NCBI RefSeq assembly: GCF_003207895.1
Contig: NZ_NKUB01000009.1
Coordinates: 62,001-126,000 of the forward strand
Direction: 5' to 3'
DNA from: Komagataeibacter swingsii
GTDB lineage: Bacteria > Pseudomonadota > Alphaproteobacteria > Acetobacterales > Acetobacteraceae
Length of the DNA: 64,000 nucleotides
Made by a program: the position numbers and the translations under genes. The notes below the pieces were generated by a model. The model did no database searches, was not told the DNA's origin, and saw only the letters and a list, made by a program, of their open reading frames with translations. Below are positions 36,276 to 45,259 of the stretch, one piece after another (position 1 is the first letter of the stretch; each line of letters opens with the position of its first letter).

Positions 36276-36280
36276 CCTTG

Positions 36281-36754
36281 ATGGACAACCGTGTTCTGGG
36301 CGGCGCCTGCCTGCTGGGCGCGCTGGTGGCCGACCAGGCCAGCAAGTTCTGGATACTCGATATCTATGACCTGCCCGCGCGTGAAAGCGTGGAACTGCTG
36401 CCGGTGCTGAACCTGACGATGGTATGGAACCATGCCATCACGTTCGGTATGCTGGGTGGTGCCGGTGCCGCCGGGCGCATCATCTTTTCCGTCGCGGCCC
36501 TGGCGATCGTGGCGGGCCTGTCGGTATGGCTCGCGCGCACGCCGCGCCGGTGGGTGGCGGTGGCGCTGGGCATGATCATGGGGGGCGCGATCGGCAACGT
36601 GATTGACCGGTTGCGCTTTGGCGCGGTGGTTGATTTCATCGATGCCCATGCCTTTGGCTGGTCATGGCCGGTGTTCAACATCGCCGATGCCATGATTGAT
36701 TGCGGTGTTGCGATCCTGATTATCGACAACATGCGTAATCGCGATGCAAACTAG
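36281..36754 (+). CDS. lspA: Lipoprotein signal peptidase II
   Basis: A 157-residue inner-membrane aspartic protease with four membrane helices that cuts the signal peptide of prolipoproteins. The N-terminal ALVADQASKFWIL, the catalytic aspartate regions GNVIDRLRFGAVVDFID and FNIADAMIDCG are all there. It would process the lipoprotein encoded just downstream, among others. The ATG at 36281 lies 5 bases after the ileS stop, so expression is coupled to ileS. Confidence 0.96.
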   Translation: MDNRVLGGACLLGALVADQASKFWILDIYDLPARESVELLPVLNLTMVWNHAITFGMLGGAGAAGRIIFSVAALAIVAGLSVWLARTPRRWVAVALGMIMGGAIGNVIDRLRFGAVVDFIDAHAFGWSWPVFNIADAMIDCGVAILIIDNMRNRDAN

Positions 36755-36812
36755 GGGAGGCGCGGCCTGCATATGCTTGCCGAACCGTTCCACTAACGGT
36801 AATAGGCGAGAT

Positions 36813-37337
36813 ATGGCGATTCCTGTTCTCAGACCCCTTTCCTGTGCAATGCTCGTGTCGTGTGGCGTCCTGTTGTCAGGCTGCACCGGTGCCGATGTTT
36901 CGCGTGCCTTCGGGCTGGAGCGGAGCCTGCCGGACGAATACACGGTCACGACCCGTGCGCCGCTGTCCATGCCGCCGTCCGATGAACTGGGCGCGCCCAA
37001 CAGCAACGCCATTCAGCGCGCGCAGGACACCAACCCGCGCATGCAGGCGCTGGAAACGCTGTCCCCCAATGTGGCGCTGCAGGGTGCCGATGGCACCGAC
37101 AGCGCGGGCCAGACCGCGCTGGTGGGGGCGGCGCAGGTTGCCTCCAATGCCGAGGACAAGGGCGAAATGGGCCGCGCCGACACCAGTTTTGTTGACAAGC
37201 TGATGTTCTGGCACGGTGGCGGGGCCGGCAACCTTGTAAACGGCAAGGCGGAAAACGCCCGCCTGCGTGAGGATTCGGCCCTGGGGCGCAACCTGACGCA
37301 GGGCGCGACCCCAACCGTCAGCGGTCCCAAGAAATAA
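36813..37337 (+). CDS. DUF3035-family outer-membrane lipoprotein
   Basis: A 174-residue lipoprotein. The signal ends at a lipobox LLSGC. Soon after comes the family motif LPDEYTVTTRAPLSMPPS, which resembles the N-terminal motif of BamC. As I recall, alphaproteobacterial BamF, a small lipoprotein of the outer-membrane BAM complex, has a related motif; whether this protein is BamF is inference. The rest is low-complexity and probably disordered. The ATG at 36813 was chosen because it begins a clean signal peptide. It follows lspA, as in many alphaproteobacteria. Confidence 0.82.
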   Translation: MAIPVLRPLSCAMLVSCGVLLSGCTGADVSRAFGLERSLPDEYTVTTRAPLSMPPSDELGAPNSNAIQRAQDTNPRMQALETLSPNVALQGADGTDSAGQTALVGAAQVASNAEDKGEMGRADTSFVDKLMFWHGGGAGNLVNGKAENARLREDSALGRNLTQGATPTVSGPKK

Positions 37338-37409
37338 ATGGCCTGACCGCGCAGCTGATGGGTGCGCGGCATGTGGCCAGATGCGTGAAATCCGCTCCGT
37401 GGTGTAAAC

Positions 37410-39275
37410 ATGTCTTCTGGTAATGGCCAGCCGGTCATCCGTCGCCTGTCGGAACAGGTCATCAACCGCATTGCCGCGGGCGAGGTGATCGAACGCCCGG
37501 CCGCGGCCCTGAAGGAACTGGTGGAAAACGCCATCGATTCCGGCGCGCGGCGGGTCGGGATCCGTCTGGACCGTGGCGGTATCGACCGGATCGAGGTTAC
37601 GGATGATGGCTGCGGCATGTCGCCCGGCGACCTGCGTCTTGCGGTGGAACGGCACTGCACGTCCAAGCTGCGTGACGAGACGCTGGTACGTATTTCCACG
37701 CTTGGTTTCCGGGGCGAGGCCCTGCCCTCGATCGGGGCGGCGGCACGGCTTGCGGTCATGTCCCGGCTGCATGACAGCGATTCGGCATGGGCGATCCGCG
37801 TGGAAGGCGGCGTGGTGGGGGACGTGGAACCCTGCGCCGGGCCGCCCGGCACGCGCGTGCTGGTGGAGGACATGTTCTTTGCAACACCTGCGCGGCGCAA
37901 ATTCCTCAAAAGCCCACGTGTCGAATCCAGCCATGCCGAAAACGTGGTCCGCCGCCTGGCCCTGTCCGCCCCGCATGTCGCCTTCCGGCTGGAATTCGAC
38001 CAGCGCGTGATCCTTGACCTGCCGGCGCAGGACATGGCCGCGCGTGTGGCCGCCATTCTGGAGTCGGGTGATGCTGACGGCCTGCTGCCGGTGGAAGGGC
38101 AGCGTGGCGACCTGAAGCTGCATGGCTTCATCTGCGCGCCATCCGTGCACCGCGCCACGGCCAGCGGGCAGATGCTTATGGTCAATGGCCGCCCGGTGGT
38201 GGACCCGGTGCTGCGCACGGCGGTGCGGGTGGCCTATCGCAACGTGATGGAACACGGGCGGCACGCTGTCGTGGCGCTGTCGCTGGATATCCCGCCCGAA
38301 CAGGTGGACGTGAACGTGCATCCGGCCAAGACGGAACTGCGTTATGCCGACTCGGCGGCCGTGCGGGCGCTGGTGATCGGATCGCTGGGGCGCGCGCTGG
38401 GCACCGGGGCGGGTGTCGCGGGTGTCAGGCCCGGCCTGCTGCAATCACGGGGGCCATCGCCCGCGCGGATCTGGTACCCGGCCGAACGCAACGCCGATGC
38501 GGCCGGGGTCTCCACCCGTCTGGCTGCCCCCCTCGACGCACCTGGCCAGCCCGATGCGGGCCTGCTGCCGCCCGGCTTTGCCGAATCGACATTGCCGCTA
38601 TCCGCCCTGCCGGCCGCGCGCACGGTCGTGCCTGACGGGCCGGGCCAGCCCGCAGCCGACATGACACCGGCCATCGACCACCCGCTGGGTGCCGCGGTGG
38701 CGCAGGTCCTGGGCACCTATATCGTGTCACAGACGGCGGATGGCGCGCTGGTGCTGGTGGACCAGCATGCGGCCCATGAACGCCTGACCCATGAGATCCT
38801 GCGCCAGCAGTATATGGGTGGTGAAATCCGCGCCCAGCGCCTGCTGTTGCCGGAAGTGGTTGACCTGCCCGCGCGGCAGGTGGTGGTCCTGCTGTCATTC
38901 AGTGCGGCGCTGGGCCGGCTGGGAATCGAAATCGAACCCTTTGGCGGCACGGCCGTTCTGGTCCGGACCATGCCCGCCCTGCTGGGCAAGGAAGACCCGG
39001 TGGGCATGCTGCGTGACCTGGCGGAGGAACTGGAAGCCGACGACCTGGCCAACCCCGCGCAGGCCGATGCGCTGGATGCACGCATGGATGCGATCATCGC
39101 GCGCATGGCCTGCCATGGCAGCGTGCGGGCAGGCCGGAAGCTGACACACGAGGAAATGAACGCCCTGCTGCGGGACATGGAACGCACCCCGCGTTCGGGT
39201 ACGTGTTCACACGGGCGGCCGACATGGCTGAAGCTGGAAAAAGCTGATCTGGAGCGGATGTTCGGCCGCAGGTGA
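37410..39275 (+). CDS. mutL: DNA mismatch repair protein MutL (nicking type)
   Basis: A 621-residue mismatch repair protein. The N-terminal GHKL ATPase has KELVENAIDSGA, VTDDGCGMS and GFRGEALPSIG. A proline/alanine-rich linker (residues ~340-420) joins the C-terminal dimer domain. That domain carries the endonuclease motif VDQHAAHERLTHE (DQHAx2Ex4E) and CSHGRPTW near the end. This means MutL nicks DNA itself, as in bacteria without MutH. Full length with intact motifs. Gap of ~70 bases after the DUF3035 gene. Confidence 0.97.
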   Translation: MSSGNGQPVIRRLSEQVINRIAAGEVIERPAAALKELVENAIDSGARRVGIRLDRGGIDRIEVTDDGCGMSPGDLRLAVERHCTSKLRDETLVRISTLGFRGEALPSIGAAARLAVMSRLHDSDSAWAIRVEGGVVGDVEPCAGPPGTRVLVEDMFFATPARRKFLKSPRVESSHAENVVRRLALSAPHVAFRLEFDQRVILDLPAQDMAARVAAILESGDADGLLPVEGQRGDLKLHGFICAPSVHRATASGQMLMVNGRPVVDPVLRTAVRVAYRNVMEHGRHAVVALSLDIPPEQVDVNVHPAKTELRYADSAAVRALVIGSLGRALGTGAGVAGVRPGLLQSRGPSPARIWYPAERNADAAGVSTRLAAPLDAPGQPDAGLLPPGFAESTLPLSALPAARTVVPDGPGQPAADMTPAIDHPLGAAVAQVLGTYIVSQTADGALVLVDQHAAHERLTHEILRQQYMGGEIRAQRLLLPEVVDLPARQVVVLLSFSAALGRLGIEIEPFGGTAVLVRTMPALLGKEDPVGMLRDLAEELEADDLANPAQADALDARMDAIIARMACHGSVRAGRKLTHEEMNALLRDMERTPRSGTCSHGRPTWLKLEKADLERMFGRR

Positions 39276-39409
39276 CCCCCTGCGGGCCAGCGCCCGCGCA
39301 TGCCCGTGACGGGGTGGCTGGACACGGAACGGGGCGGGGCCTCTGCATAATGTGAGCGGCGGCTTACTGGATTCCCGGGGCGCAACACCCCTAGGGTCAG
39401 CCATTATCC

Positions 39410-40951
39410 ATGGATGATGTGAGACCGAATGTGCATCCGATCCTGCTGTCCCTAGTTACGTATCTGCCCCTTGCCGGTGCCCTGGCCATATTGCTGACGC
39501 GCGGCACGACCCAGACGGTCGAGACCGCCGCCCGATGGGTGGCGCTGTGGACCAGTGGCATCGTCTTTGCGCTGGCCGTGATCATGTGGGTTGAATTCGA
39601 CCCCGCCCGGCCCGGTATCCAGTTCGAGCAGCAGGTGGGCTGGGCCAGTGGGGTCGGCATTTCCTACCATGCCGGGCTTGATGGCATCAGCCTCATGTTC
39701 GTGCTGCTGTCCGCGTTCCTGACCCCGCTTTCCATTATCGGGGGCTGGCGGCAGGTGACGGGGCGGGTGCGCGATTACATGATCGCCATGCTGGTGCTGG
39801 AAACCACGTTGATCGGGCTGTTTTCGGCGCTGGATCTGGTGCTGTTCTACCTGTTCTACGAAGCGACGCTGCTGCCCGCCAGCCTCATGATCGGGGTATG
39901 GGGTGGCCCGAAGCGGGTCTGGGCGTCGCTGCAGTTCTTCCTGTTCACCTTTGGCGGGTCGCTGTTCATGCTGCTGGCGCTGCTGGCCATGTGGAACGCG
40001 GCGGGCACGACCGATATCGTGGCGTTGCAGCATCATGGGTTCGGCCATGCCATGCAGTGCTGGCTGCTGGCGGGCTTCATCATCGCCTTTGGCGTGAAGC
40101 TGCCGCTGTTCCCGCTGCATGCATGGCTGCCCGATGCCTATACCGAGGCCCCGACCCCCGCATCCGTCATGCTGTCGGGCGTGCTGTCCAAGGCGGGGGC
40201 GTATGGCCTGCTGCGCTTTGGCGTGATGATGTTTCCCGACGCCGCGCGGATGTTCGCGCCGGTGGTGCTGACGCTGGGCGTGATCGCGGTGATCTACGCC
40301 GCGATGATCGCGCTGGCGCAGACGGACATGAAGCGGGTGATCGCCTATTCCTCGTTCTCGCACATGGGGGTGATCGCCATCGGGCTGTTCACTATGACGC
40401 CGGAGGGAATCGATGGCGCGATTTTCCAGATGCTGTCGCATGGCATCGTGATCGCGGCGCTGTTCTTCTGTGTCTCCGCCGTGTCGTGGCGGGCCGAAAC
40501 GCGTGAAATCAGCGCGTTTTCCGGGGTTGCGCATAAAATGCCGGTGCTGGCCACGCTGGCCATGCTGTTTGTCATGGCCAATATCGGCCTGCCGGGAACG
40601 GGCGCGTTCGTGGGGGAATTCCTGGTCATGGTCGGCGCGCTGCATGTGTCGTTCTGGCTGGCCTTCCTGGGCGGGACCAGCATGATCCTGGGCGCGGTCT
40701 ATATGCTGGTGCTGTATCGGCGGGTGCTGTTCGGTGCGGACCGGGGTGGGGTTGTCGCCCTGCTGCGTGACCTGACGGGGCAGGAACTGGCCGTGCTGGT
40801 GCCGCTGGCTGTGGTGACGATCTGGATGGGGGTGCATCCGGGATCGTTCCTGCGGGTGTTTGACCCGGCCGTGACCAGCCTGCTGCACCCGGTGACGACT
40901 GTCGCCACGGTTGATCCGCAGCAGGTTACGCAGCTGGCAACGGCGGGTTGA
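39410..40951 (+). CDS. nuoM: NuoM-like NADH:quinone oxidoreductase subunit, stand-alone
   Basis: A 513-residue polytopic membrane protein (about 14 helices) of the complex I antiporter-like family. Key proton-channel residues are in place: Glu in LFYLFYEATLLPAS, Lys in FGVKLPLFPLHAW, Lys in SGVLSKAGAYGLL and the late Glu in GAFVGEFLVMVG. Length and sequence fit NuoM better than Mrp or hydrogenase relatives. No other nuo gene is in the window; it sits between mutL and a convergent parE. GTG at 39431 is an alternative start, giving a typical NuoM N terminus. Confidence 0.88.
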   Translation: MDDVRPNVHPILLSLVTYLPLAGALAILLTRGTTQTVETAARWVALWTSGIVFALAVIMWVEFDPARPGIQFEQQVGWASGVGISYHAGLDGISLMFVLLSAFLTPLSIIGGWRQVTGRVRDYMIAMLVLETTLIGLFSALDLVLFYLFYEATLLPASLMIGVWGGPKRVWASLQFFLFTFGGSLFMLLALLAMWNAAGTTDIVALQHHGFGHAMQCWLLAGFIIAFGVKLPLFPLHAWLPDAYTEAPTPASVMLSGVLSKAGAYGLLRFGVMMFPDAARMFAPVVLTLGVIAVIYAAMIALAQTDMKRVIAYSSFSHMGVIAIGLFTMTPEGIDGAIFQMLSHGIVIAALFFCVSAVSWRAETREISAFSGVAHKMPVLATLAMLFVMANIGLPGTGAFVGEFLVMVGALHVSFWLAFLGGTSMILGAVYMLVLYRRVLFGADRGGVVALLRDLTGQELAVLVPLAVVTIWMGVHPGSFLRVFDPAVTSLLHPVTTVATVDPQQVTQLATAG

Positions 40952-40952
40952 A

Positions 40953-41031
40953 AGGTTCCGGGCGCCGCCTTTTTTAAAAAGGGCGGCATTCCCCGAAGCT
41001 TTTTGGGAAAAGCTTCACCAAAAACTTCCTG
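40953..41031. repeat. Two-hairpin intergenic repeat, copy B (inverted)
   Basis: Second copy, in reverse orientation relative to copies A and C. Hairpin 2 (40964-40987) has stem GCCGCC/GGCGGC around a T/A-rich centre. Hairpin 1 (40995-41016) has stem GAAGCTTTT/AAAAGCTTC, followed by ACCAAAAACTT. It lies between nuoM and the terminator of the convergent parE gene. The outer flanks match each other less well than in the other copies. Confidence 0.88.
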
Positions 41032-41032
41032 T

Positions 41033-41075
41033 AAAAAAAGCCCGGTCACCCTGATGCAGGGGTGACCGGGCCTTT
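41033..41075 (-). terminator. parE terminator
   Basis: An 11-bp perfect stem GCCCGGTCACC/GGTGACCGGGC with a 10-base loop is followed, on the minus strand, by seven T. It is a strong intrinsic terminator placed just after the parE stop. Confidence 0.93.
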
Positions 41076-41090
41076 GCTGTTTCGGCTGTA

Positions 41091-43130
41091 TCAGACGTCG
41101 AGGTTATCGACCTGGCGGGCATGTTCCTGAATGAAGCGGAAGCGCAGTTCCGCCTTGCGGCCCATCAGGTGTTCCACGCGCTCCAGCGTCAGCGCCCTGT
41201 CCTCGGGCGGGGTGATGACCTTCAGCAGGGTGCGGTGCCTTGGGTCCATGGTGGTCTGCTTCAGGTCACCCGGCGGCATTTCACCAAGGCCCTTGAAGCG
41301 CGAGACCTCGACCTTGCTGTTGGGCTTGAAATCCTTCTTCATCTTCCGCTCACGGTCGGCGTCATCCATGGCGTACACACTCTTGCCGCCCTGTGTCAGG
41401 CGATACAGCGGCGGCTGGGCCAGGTACAGGTGTCCGCCCCGGATCAGGCCGGGCAGTTCACGATAGAAGAACGTCATGAGCAGCGAGGCGATATGCGCCC
41501 CGTCCACATCCGCGTCGGTCATGATGATGATGCGGCCATAACGCAGCTTGGTTGCGTCATAGCGCTCCCCCATGCCACAGCCCAGTGCTTCCACCAGGTC
41601 GCGCAGTTCCTGGTTGCCACGCAGCTTTTCGGTCGAGGCGCTGGCAACGTTCAGGATCTTGCCCCGCAGCGGCAGGACTGCCTGCGTTTCCCGGTTGCGG
41701 GCCTGCTTGGCGGACCCACCCGCCGAATCTCCCTCGACCAGGAAGATTTCGGTTTCAGCCGCGTTTTCGCGCGTGCAGTCCGTAAGCTTGCCCGGCAGGC
41801 GCAGGCGACGGGTCGCGCTTTTGCGCGGGGTTTCCTTCTGTTCCTTGCGGCGCAGGCGTTCCTCGGCGCGTTCGACCACAAAGGCCAGCAGGTTGTCCGC
41901 CTGTTGCGGGTTGCCCGCCAGCCAGTGGTCGAAGCGGTCGCGCAATGCGGTCTCGACCAGCTTGCTGGCCTCGCTGCTGGTCAGTTTTTCCTTGGTCTGG
42001 CCCTGGAACTGAGGGTCACGGATAAAGACCGACAGCTTGGCGGCGATGCAGCCCATGATATCATCGGCGTTGATGCTGGCCGCGCGCTTGTTGGCGCGCT
42101 GTTCGCCCCAGTTGCGCAGGCCCTTGAGCAGCGCGTTGCGAAAGCCCGTCTCATGCGTGCCGCCATTGGGCGTGGGAATGGTGTTGCAGTAGGACGCAAG
42201 GGCGGCCGTGCCCTGTTCCACAAAGGCGATGGCCCATTCCATGCGGCCCGTATCCGCCCCGTCGGGGCCGGTGGGCAGGTCCGCATCGCCCGACCACAGA
42301 TCGGTCAGCAGGGCGGCCTTGTCGCCCAGTTCGTCACGCAGGCTGTCCGCCAGCCCGCCGGGGAAGTGCAGGACCGCTTCCGCCGGGACCTCATCATTCT
42401 TTATCAGGGACGGATCGCATGACCAGCGGATGGTCACGCCACGGAACAGGAACGCCTTGGACCGGCATAGCCGGTACAGCCGCAGGGGCGAAAAGTGCAG
42501 TCGCCCGAAAATCTGCGGGTCGGGGGTAAAGCGGATCTGCGTGCCGCGCCGGTTGTTGACCGGGCCGATCTTTTCAACGCCGCTCAGCGGGTGGCCGCGT
42601 TCATAGACCTGCCGCCACAGTTCGCGGTCACGCGCGATCTCGACTTCCATGCGTGACGCCAGCGCGTTGACCACTGACGACCCCACGCCATGCAGGCCGC
42701 CCGACGTGGCATAGGCCTTGCCCGAAAACTTGCCGCCCGCGTGCAGCGTGGTCAGGATGACCTCCAGTGCCGAACGGTCGGGAAAACGCGGGTGCGGGTC
42801 CACCGGAATGCCGCGCCCGTTGTCGCGTATGGTCAGGCGGTCCCCGGCTTCCAGTGTCACGTCAATGGTGGTGGCGTGGCCGGCCACGGCCTCGTCCATC
42901 GCGTTGTCAAGGATTTCGGAGGCGAGGTGGTGGTACGCCGTCTCGTCCGTGCCGCCGATATACATGCCCGGACGGCGGCGCACGGGTTCCAGCCCCTCCA
43001 GCACTTCGATGGCGCTGGCGTCATAGGTATCGGGGCCGTTCTTGGCGTTATCTGGCATGGGGTCAGCGGAAACCTTGCGTCGGGTGGGCCTGGCAGAGCC
43101 TGCAGGGGCGGAAAAAAGATCGTCGTTCAT
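41091..43130 (-). CDS. parE: DNA topoisomerase IV subunit B
   Basis: A 679-residue type IIA topoisomerase ATPase subunit that works with ParC to unlink daughter chromosomes. The GHKL domain shows RRRPGMYIGGTDETA and LDNAMDEAVAG, then GGLHGVGSSVVNAL. The TOPRIM domain has LVEGDSAGGSAKQAR and IIMTDADVDGAHI. The wording of the N-terminal motif (YIGGTDE) and the short C-terminal region fit ParE rather than GyrB. The ATG at 43130 begins MNDDLFSAPAG. parC is not nearby. Confidence 0.93.
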   Translation of the reverse strand: MNDDLFSAPAGSARPTRRKVSADPMPDNAKNGPDTYDASAIEVLEGLEPVRRRPGMYIGGTDETAYHHLASEILDNAMDEAVAGHATTIDVTLEAGDRLTIRDNGRGIPVDPHPRFPDRSALEVILTTLHAGGKFSGKAYATSGGLHGVGSSVVNALASRMEVEIARDRELWRQVYERGHPLSGVEKIGPVNNRRGTQIRFTPDPQIFGRLHFSPLRLYRLCRSKAFLFRGVTIRWSCDPSLIKNDEVPAEAVLHFPGGLADSLRDELGDKAALLTDLWSGDADLPTGPDGADTGRMEWAIAFVEQGTAALASYCNTIPTPNGGTHETGFRNALLKGLRNWGEQRANKRAASINADDIMGCIAAKLSVFIRDPQFQGQTKEKLTSSEASKLVETALRDRFDHWLAGNPQQADNLLAFVVERAEERLRRKEQKETPRKSATRRLRLPGKLTDCTRENAAETEIFLVEGDSAGGSAKQARNRETQAVLPLRGKILNVASASTEKLRGNQELRDLVEALGCGMGERYDATKLRYGRIIIMTDADVDGAHIASLLMTFFYRELPGLIRGGHLYLAQPPLYRLTQGGKSVYAMDDADRERKMKKDFKPNSKVEVSRFKGLGEMPPGDLKQTTMDPRHRTLLKVITPPEDRALTLERVEHLMGRKAELRFRFIQEHARQVDNLDV

Positions 43131-43218
43131 GAAGCGTTCTTTTGTTCTGTCGGATCGCGTCCTGTCAAGCCGTAAGGCCCTGCACGCGGCATGGACTATG
43201 CCTGCACTTGCGGGCATG

Positions 43219-43243
43219 AAAAAGGCCGGACACGGGTCCGGCC
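43219..43243 (-). terminator. Terminator of the secreted-protein gene upstream of parE
   Basis: A 7-bp stem GGCCGGA/TCCGGCC with a 6-base loop is followed on the minus strand by five T, 36 bases after the stop of the gene at 43279-43812. It separates that gene from parE. Confidence 0.88.
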
Positions 43244-43278
43244 ATATATTTCTTCATGCCCGTGTGGTGGCTGGCAGC

Positions 43279-43812
43279 CTAGCTGCGGACCGTGCGGCGG
43301 GCCGGGCCGCGGCTGCGCGTGCTGGCGGCCGGGCGGTTGGGCGCGGTGCAGGTCAGGTAGGACGCGGGCTGGAGGATATCCTTCGCCTGGGCATAGTTGG
43401 ACAGGTCGGCGGTGCTTTCGAGCACCAGTACCTCATCGAACATGGACATGCGCTGCTGGCAGAAGGCGGTGCCGGATTTCAGGCCACGTTCGGACTGCAC
43501 GTTGGCAAGCTGCGTGATGTAGTCATCATGCTGGCGCTGCGAGTTGCGGCCGTAGGTGCTGTTGAAATAGCTGTTGAGGACATGCTCCTCCGACGCCAGC
43601 TTGGTGCGGAATTTCATGATAAAGCTGTTGTACTTGTCCTGCGCGCCGCATGACAGGGCCGTTACCATCAACTCGCTTTTCAGGCCCTGCACATCAAACG
43701 CCTCATGCGCGGGGGAGGGGGAGCAGGGGCCGGCAGCCAGTGCCTGCCCGCCATTAACCAGCCCCACAAGGGCAAGGGCAGCAGCGCCAGCGCGCCAGAT
43801 CGACATGGACAT
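43279..43812 (-). CDS. Secreted protein of unknown function
   Basis: A 177-residue protein with a signal peptide (IWRAGAAALALVGLVNGGQALA) and a mature part with four cysteines (AGPCSPSP, ALSCGAQDK, TAFCQQRM, YLTCTAP), enough for two disulfides. The middle is helical (FIMKFRTKLASEEHVLNSYF). The C-terminal end is strongly basic (RSRGPARRTVRS). I recognise no domain. It has its own terminator and a long upstream region, so it is probably a single-gene unit. It could be a lineage-specific periplasmic protein. Confidence 0.72.
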   Translation of the reverse strand: MSMSIWRAGAAALALVGLVNGGQALAAGPCSPSPAHEAFDVQGLKSELMVTALSCGAQDKYNSFIMKFRTKLASEEHVLNSYFNSTYGRNSQRQHDDYITQLANVQSERGLKSGTAFCQQRMSMFDEVLVLESTADLSNYAQAKDILQPASYLTCTAPNRPAASTRSRGPARRTVRS

Positions 43813-44188
43813 CAGGACGGGTTCTCCAGATATTGGGGCAGTTGCCAACGGGGAATGCACGGACCCCGCATATTCCGGCAGGAATGAAATCCGGATCAGG
43901 TCTATAGCGCAAACCGGCAGTCGCCAAAAGGGAGGGATATCAACCCACGTTCAAAAAGATGCGTTAAGATGGCGGCGTGGGATGACAGCGCCCCCCGGGG
44001 CGGGTATGCCACAGGGGCAGGGCTTGTCCGCTTGCGTAAAAGGACCAACGGGTCTTTCCCGCCGGGGTGCGTTGCTCTACAGCATATGCCAAAGCGGTTA
44101 GCCGTTGTGCCGATCCAGACCGTTACGGGACGGCGCGGGCGAAACTGTCCTGATAACGGGTATGTATCAAATACAGCGGAGCTGACGA
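43813..44188. other. Divergent intergenic region, no gene recognised
   Basis: About 375 bases separate two divergent genes for exported proteins. Open frames here (for example 43902-44210 on the minus strand) have no ribosome binding site and unconvincing products. The stretch near 43870-43970 is less GC-rich and should hold the promoter of the minus-strand gene. The plus-strand lipoprotein gene is preceded by GCGGAG close to its GTG start. I see no clear operator or RNA structure. Confidence 0.45.
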
Positions 44189-44650
44189 GTGCGACTGCGA
44201 CTGTCTGCAATCATGATGACGACGGGCATTCTGCTCGCCGGATGTGACAACAAACCGGCCGTGAACCTTGGTGGGATCGGCGGAACCCCCAATCCCTACA
44301 ATTACATGAAGGCATCGGGGCAGTGCCAGGTGACCGGCCCCACTGCCGCGGGCAAGGACACCAGGGCCGCCAGCATGCAGGTGCGCAGCGATGACGGGTA
44401 CTGCGCGATCGAGACGCGTGTTTCCGCAGGCCACCCCTATGCCTCGTTCGGCGTGTCCCCGGCGCCCGAGCATGGCAAGGCGTTTATCTACAACTATAAC
44501 GATCACACTTATGTGACGTACACGCCCAACACCGCCTATTCCGGCGAGGACAGGTTCCGCGTCGTGCTGATTACGGGTGAAAAGCAGCCGCGCGAATACC
44601 TGGACGTGACGGCCAGCGTCACCGCCCCTGCCGTAGGCACGGCGAAATAA
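44189..44650 (+). CDS. Lipoprotein with a possible beta-sandwich domain
   Basis: A 153-residue protein starting at GTG, with GCGGAG just upstream. The signal ends in the lipobox ILLAGC, predicting lipidation at residue 19. The mature part ends in a segment FIYNYNDHTYVTYTPNTAY then SGEDRFRVVL, which looks like the strands of a cadherin- or Ig-like sandwich. Two further cysteines (GQCQVTG, DGYCAIE) may pair. Function unknown. Single gene, convergent with the Rrf2 regulator. Confidence 0.75.
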   Translation: MRLRLSAIMMTTGILLAGCDNKPAVNLGGIGGTPNPYNYMKASGQCQVTGPTAAGKDTRAASMQVRSDDGYCAIETRVSAGHPYASFGVSPAPEHGKAFIYNYNDHTYVTYTPNTAYSGEDRFRVVLITGEKQPREYLDVTASVTAPAVGTAK

Positions 44651-44709
44651 TCCGGTATCCCGGCCCTGACCGGGTCGGGACACGCATCATTGCGTATCCC
44701 GGTCCGTAA

Positions 44710-45156
44710 TCAGATGGAAAAGGTGATGGGTTCGGGCAGCGGGCGGCGCATGCCGGCATGTTCGGCCCGGCGCACCAGGTCATCCAGGCTGATCTTGCGA
44801 CATTCCTCATCCAGCATGGTGTCGAATTCCTGCCAGCAGGGTTCGACCACCTTCTGGAACAGCCCGCCGATCGGGCCGTCATCCGTATTGTCTTCCGCCG
44901 TGATGACGGACAGGATATCCGACAGCAGGATATCACGCCGGGGGCGGCCCAGCCGGTAGCCGCCTCGCGGCCCGCGCACGCTTTCCAGCAGGCCGGAACG
45001 CGACAGCGTCTGCAATAGCGGTTCGATCCCGCGCCGGGCCAGACCCGCGCGTTCGGCAATGTCGGCCGCGCTGATGGTGCCGTTACGCCCCGCGTGAAAG
45101 GCTACATCTAGCATGATCAGGATAGCGATCATGGTCCTGTCCCGCCGGAGCAGCAT
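44710..45156 (-). CDS. Rrf2-family transcriptional regulator
   Basis: A 148-residue winged-helix regulator. The helix-turn-helix is ISAADIAERAGLARRGIEPL, followed by the wing motif ESVRGPRGGYRLGRP typical of Rrf2. The three clustered cysteines that hold the Fe-S cluster in IscR are absent; only EPCWQE and EECRK are seen, so it is not an IscR. Its divergence from cysK suggests control of cysteine synthesis, like CymR in Gram-positives, but that is inference. Start taken at the ATG at 45156, which fits Rrf2 length; an upstream in-frame ATG at 45213 also exists. Confidence 0.87.
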   Translation of the reverse strand: MLLRRDRTMIAILIMLDVAFHAGRNGTISAADIAERAGLARRGIEPLLQTLSRSGLLESVRGPRGGYRLGRPRRDILLSDILSVITAEDNTDDGPIGGLFQKVVEPCWQEFDTMLDEECRKISLDDLVRRAEHAGMRRPLPEPITFSI

Positions 45157-45259
45157 ATCGTTCAGCCTCGCTTTGAATGGATTTGGTAACCAGCCCGCTT
45201 CATTTACCAGCAATCCCCCGATTGATCCACGCTTCTGTTAAGGAGGATGGTGGATTATG

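Noticed and set aside
39452-40888. 478-codon minus-strand frame opposite nuoM
   Set aside because: His/Gln/Arg-rich antisense product without membrane segments or motifs; nuoM on the other strand has all expected residues.
43902-44210. 102-codon minus-strand frame in the divergent gap
   Set aside because: No ribosome binding site, overlaps the start of the lipoprotein gene, and the product has no signal or domain.
44651-44708. Possible terminator between the lipoprotein and Rrf2 genes
   Set aside because: Only imperfect GC-rich arms (CCCGG/CCGGG) and no T-run on either strand; not strong enough to list.
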